NCBI GenBank assembly: GCA_009843725.1 | Contig: VYCX01000191.1 | Location: 1 to 6,401 of the forward strand | Source of the DNA: Boseongicola sp. SB0675_bin_26 | GTDB taxonomy: Bacteria; Pseudomonadota; Alphaproteobacteria; Rhodobacterales; Rhodobacteraceae | Reading direction: 5' to 3' | Length of the DNA: 6,401 nt | Shown here: positions 6,356 to 6,401 of the stretch, piece after piece | How positions within the stretch are numbered: position 1 is the first letter of the stretch | How the letters are laid out: every line of letters starts with the position of its first letter | The notes under the pieces: model-generated | The model's database searches: none | What the model was told of the DNA's origin: nothing | The model's input: only the letters and a program-made list of their open reading frames with translations | Program-made: the position numbers and the translations under genes

Positions 6356-6401
6356 CTACTGCCAGGTGTAGTAGCCGGCTTCCTCCATGACGGCCCGGGT
6401 G
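6356..6401 (-). CDS. 3' end of a gene, probably the sugar-binding protein (partial)
   Basis: Only the last 14 codons are in the window, reading TRAVMEEAGYYTWQ and then TAG at 6356-6358; the gene continues past the right edge. The fragment is too short to identify by motif. Its place directly upstream of MalF- and MalG-type permeases in the same direction, with an intercistronic hairpin between, is where the periplasmic solute-binding protein of such operons normally sits. It could instead be another operon member. Confidence 0.6.
   Translation of the reverse strand, partial: TRAVMEEAGYYTWQ

Overview
The window is GC-rich with high third-position GC in most genes. It holds a Tat-exported PhoX-type protein and a sugar ABC-transporter operon. 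These traits suggest an alphaproteobacterium, perhaps of the Rhodobacterales type, but that is an impression from gene style and no marker gene fixes it.

Layout from left to right. Positions 1-253 carry a weak, unrecognised small ORF on the minus strand. Positions 254-531 are a non-coding leader with one 16-bp palindrome. Positions 532-2505 (plus) encode a secreted PhoX/DUF839-family protein with a twin-arginine signal. A strong GC-rich hairpin at 2517-2546 sits between this gene and the convergent minus-strand operon and can serve both sides as terminator. The rest of the window is one minus-strand operon. Read in transcription order, it has the last codons of a gene that is probably a sugar-binding protein (6401-6356), a MalF-type permease (6289-5378), a MalG-type permease (5378-4449), a Tm-1-like/UPF0261 ATP-binding-domain protein (4444-3299) and a class II aldolase/adducin-family protein (3284-2631).

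The operon genes are packed tightly: a 1-nt overlap between the permeases, then gaps of 4 and 14 nt. Transport and two cytoplasmic enzymes are therefore likely made together. The simplest reading is import of a carbohydrate or sugar acid through the MalF/MalG channel, followed by processing by the UPF0261 protein and the aldolase-fold enzyme. The substrate cannot be read from the sequence. No ABC ATPase gene is present in the window, so it must lie beyond the right edge or elsewhere.

The most interesting points are a set of mutually exclusive hairpins that could hide the MalF ribosome-binding site (6296-6346), two cysteine-bearing insertions in the predicted periplasmic loops of the MalG permease, the uncharacterised UPF0261 plus class II aldolase pair, and the acidic N-terminal extension ahead of the Tat motif in the PhoX protein.
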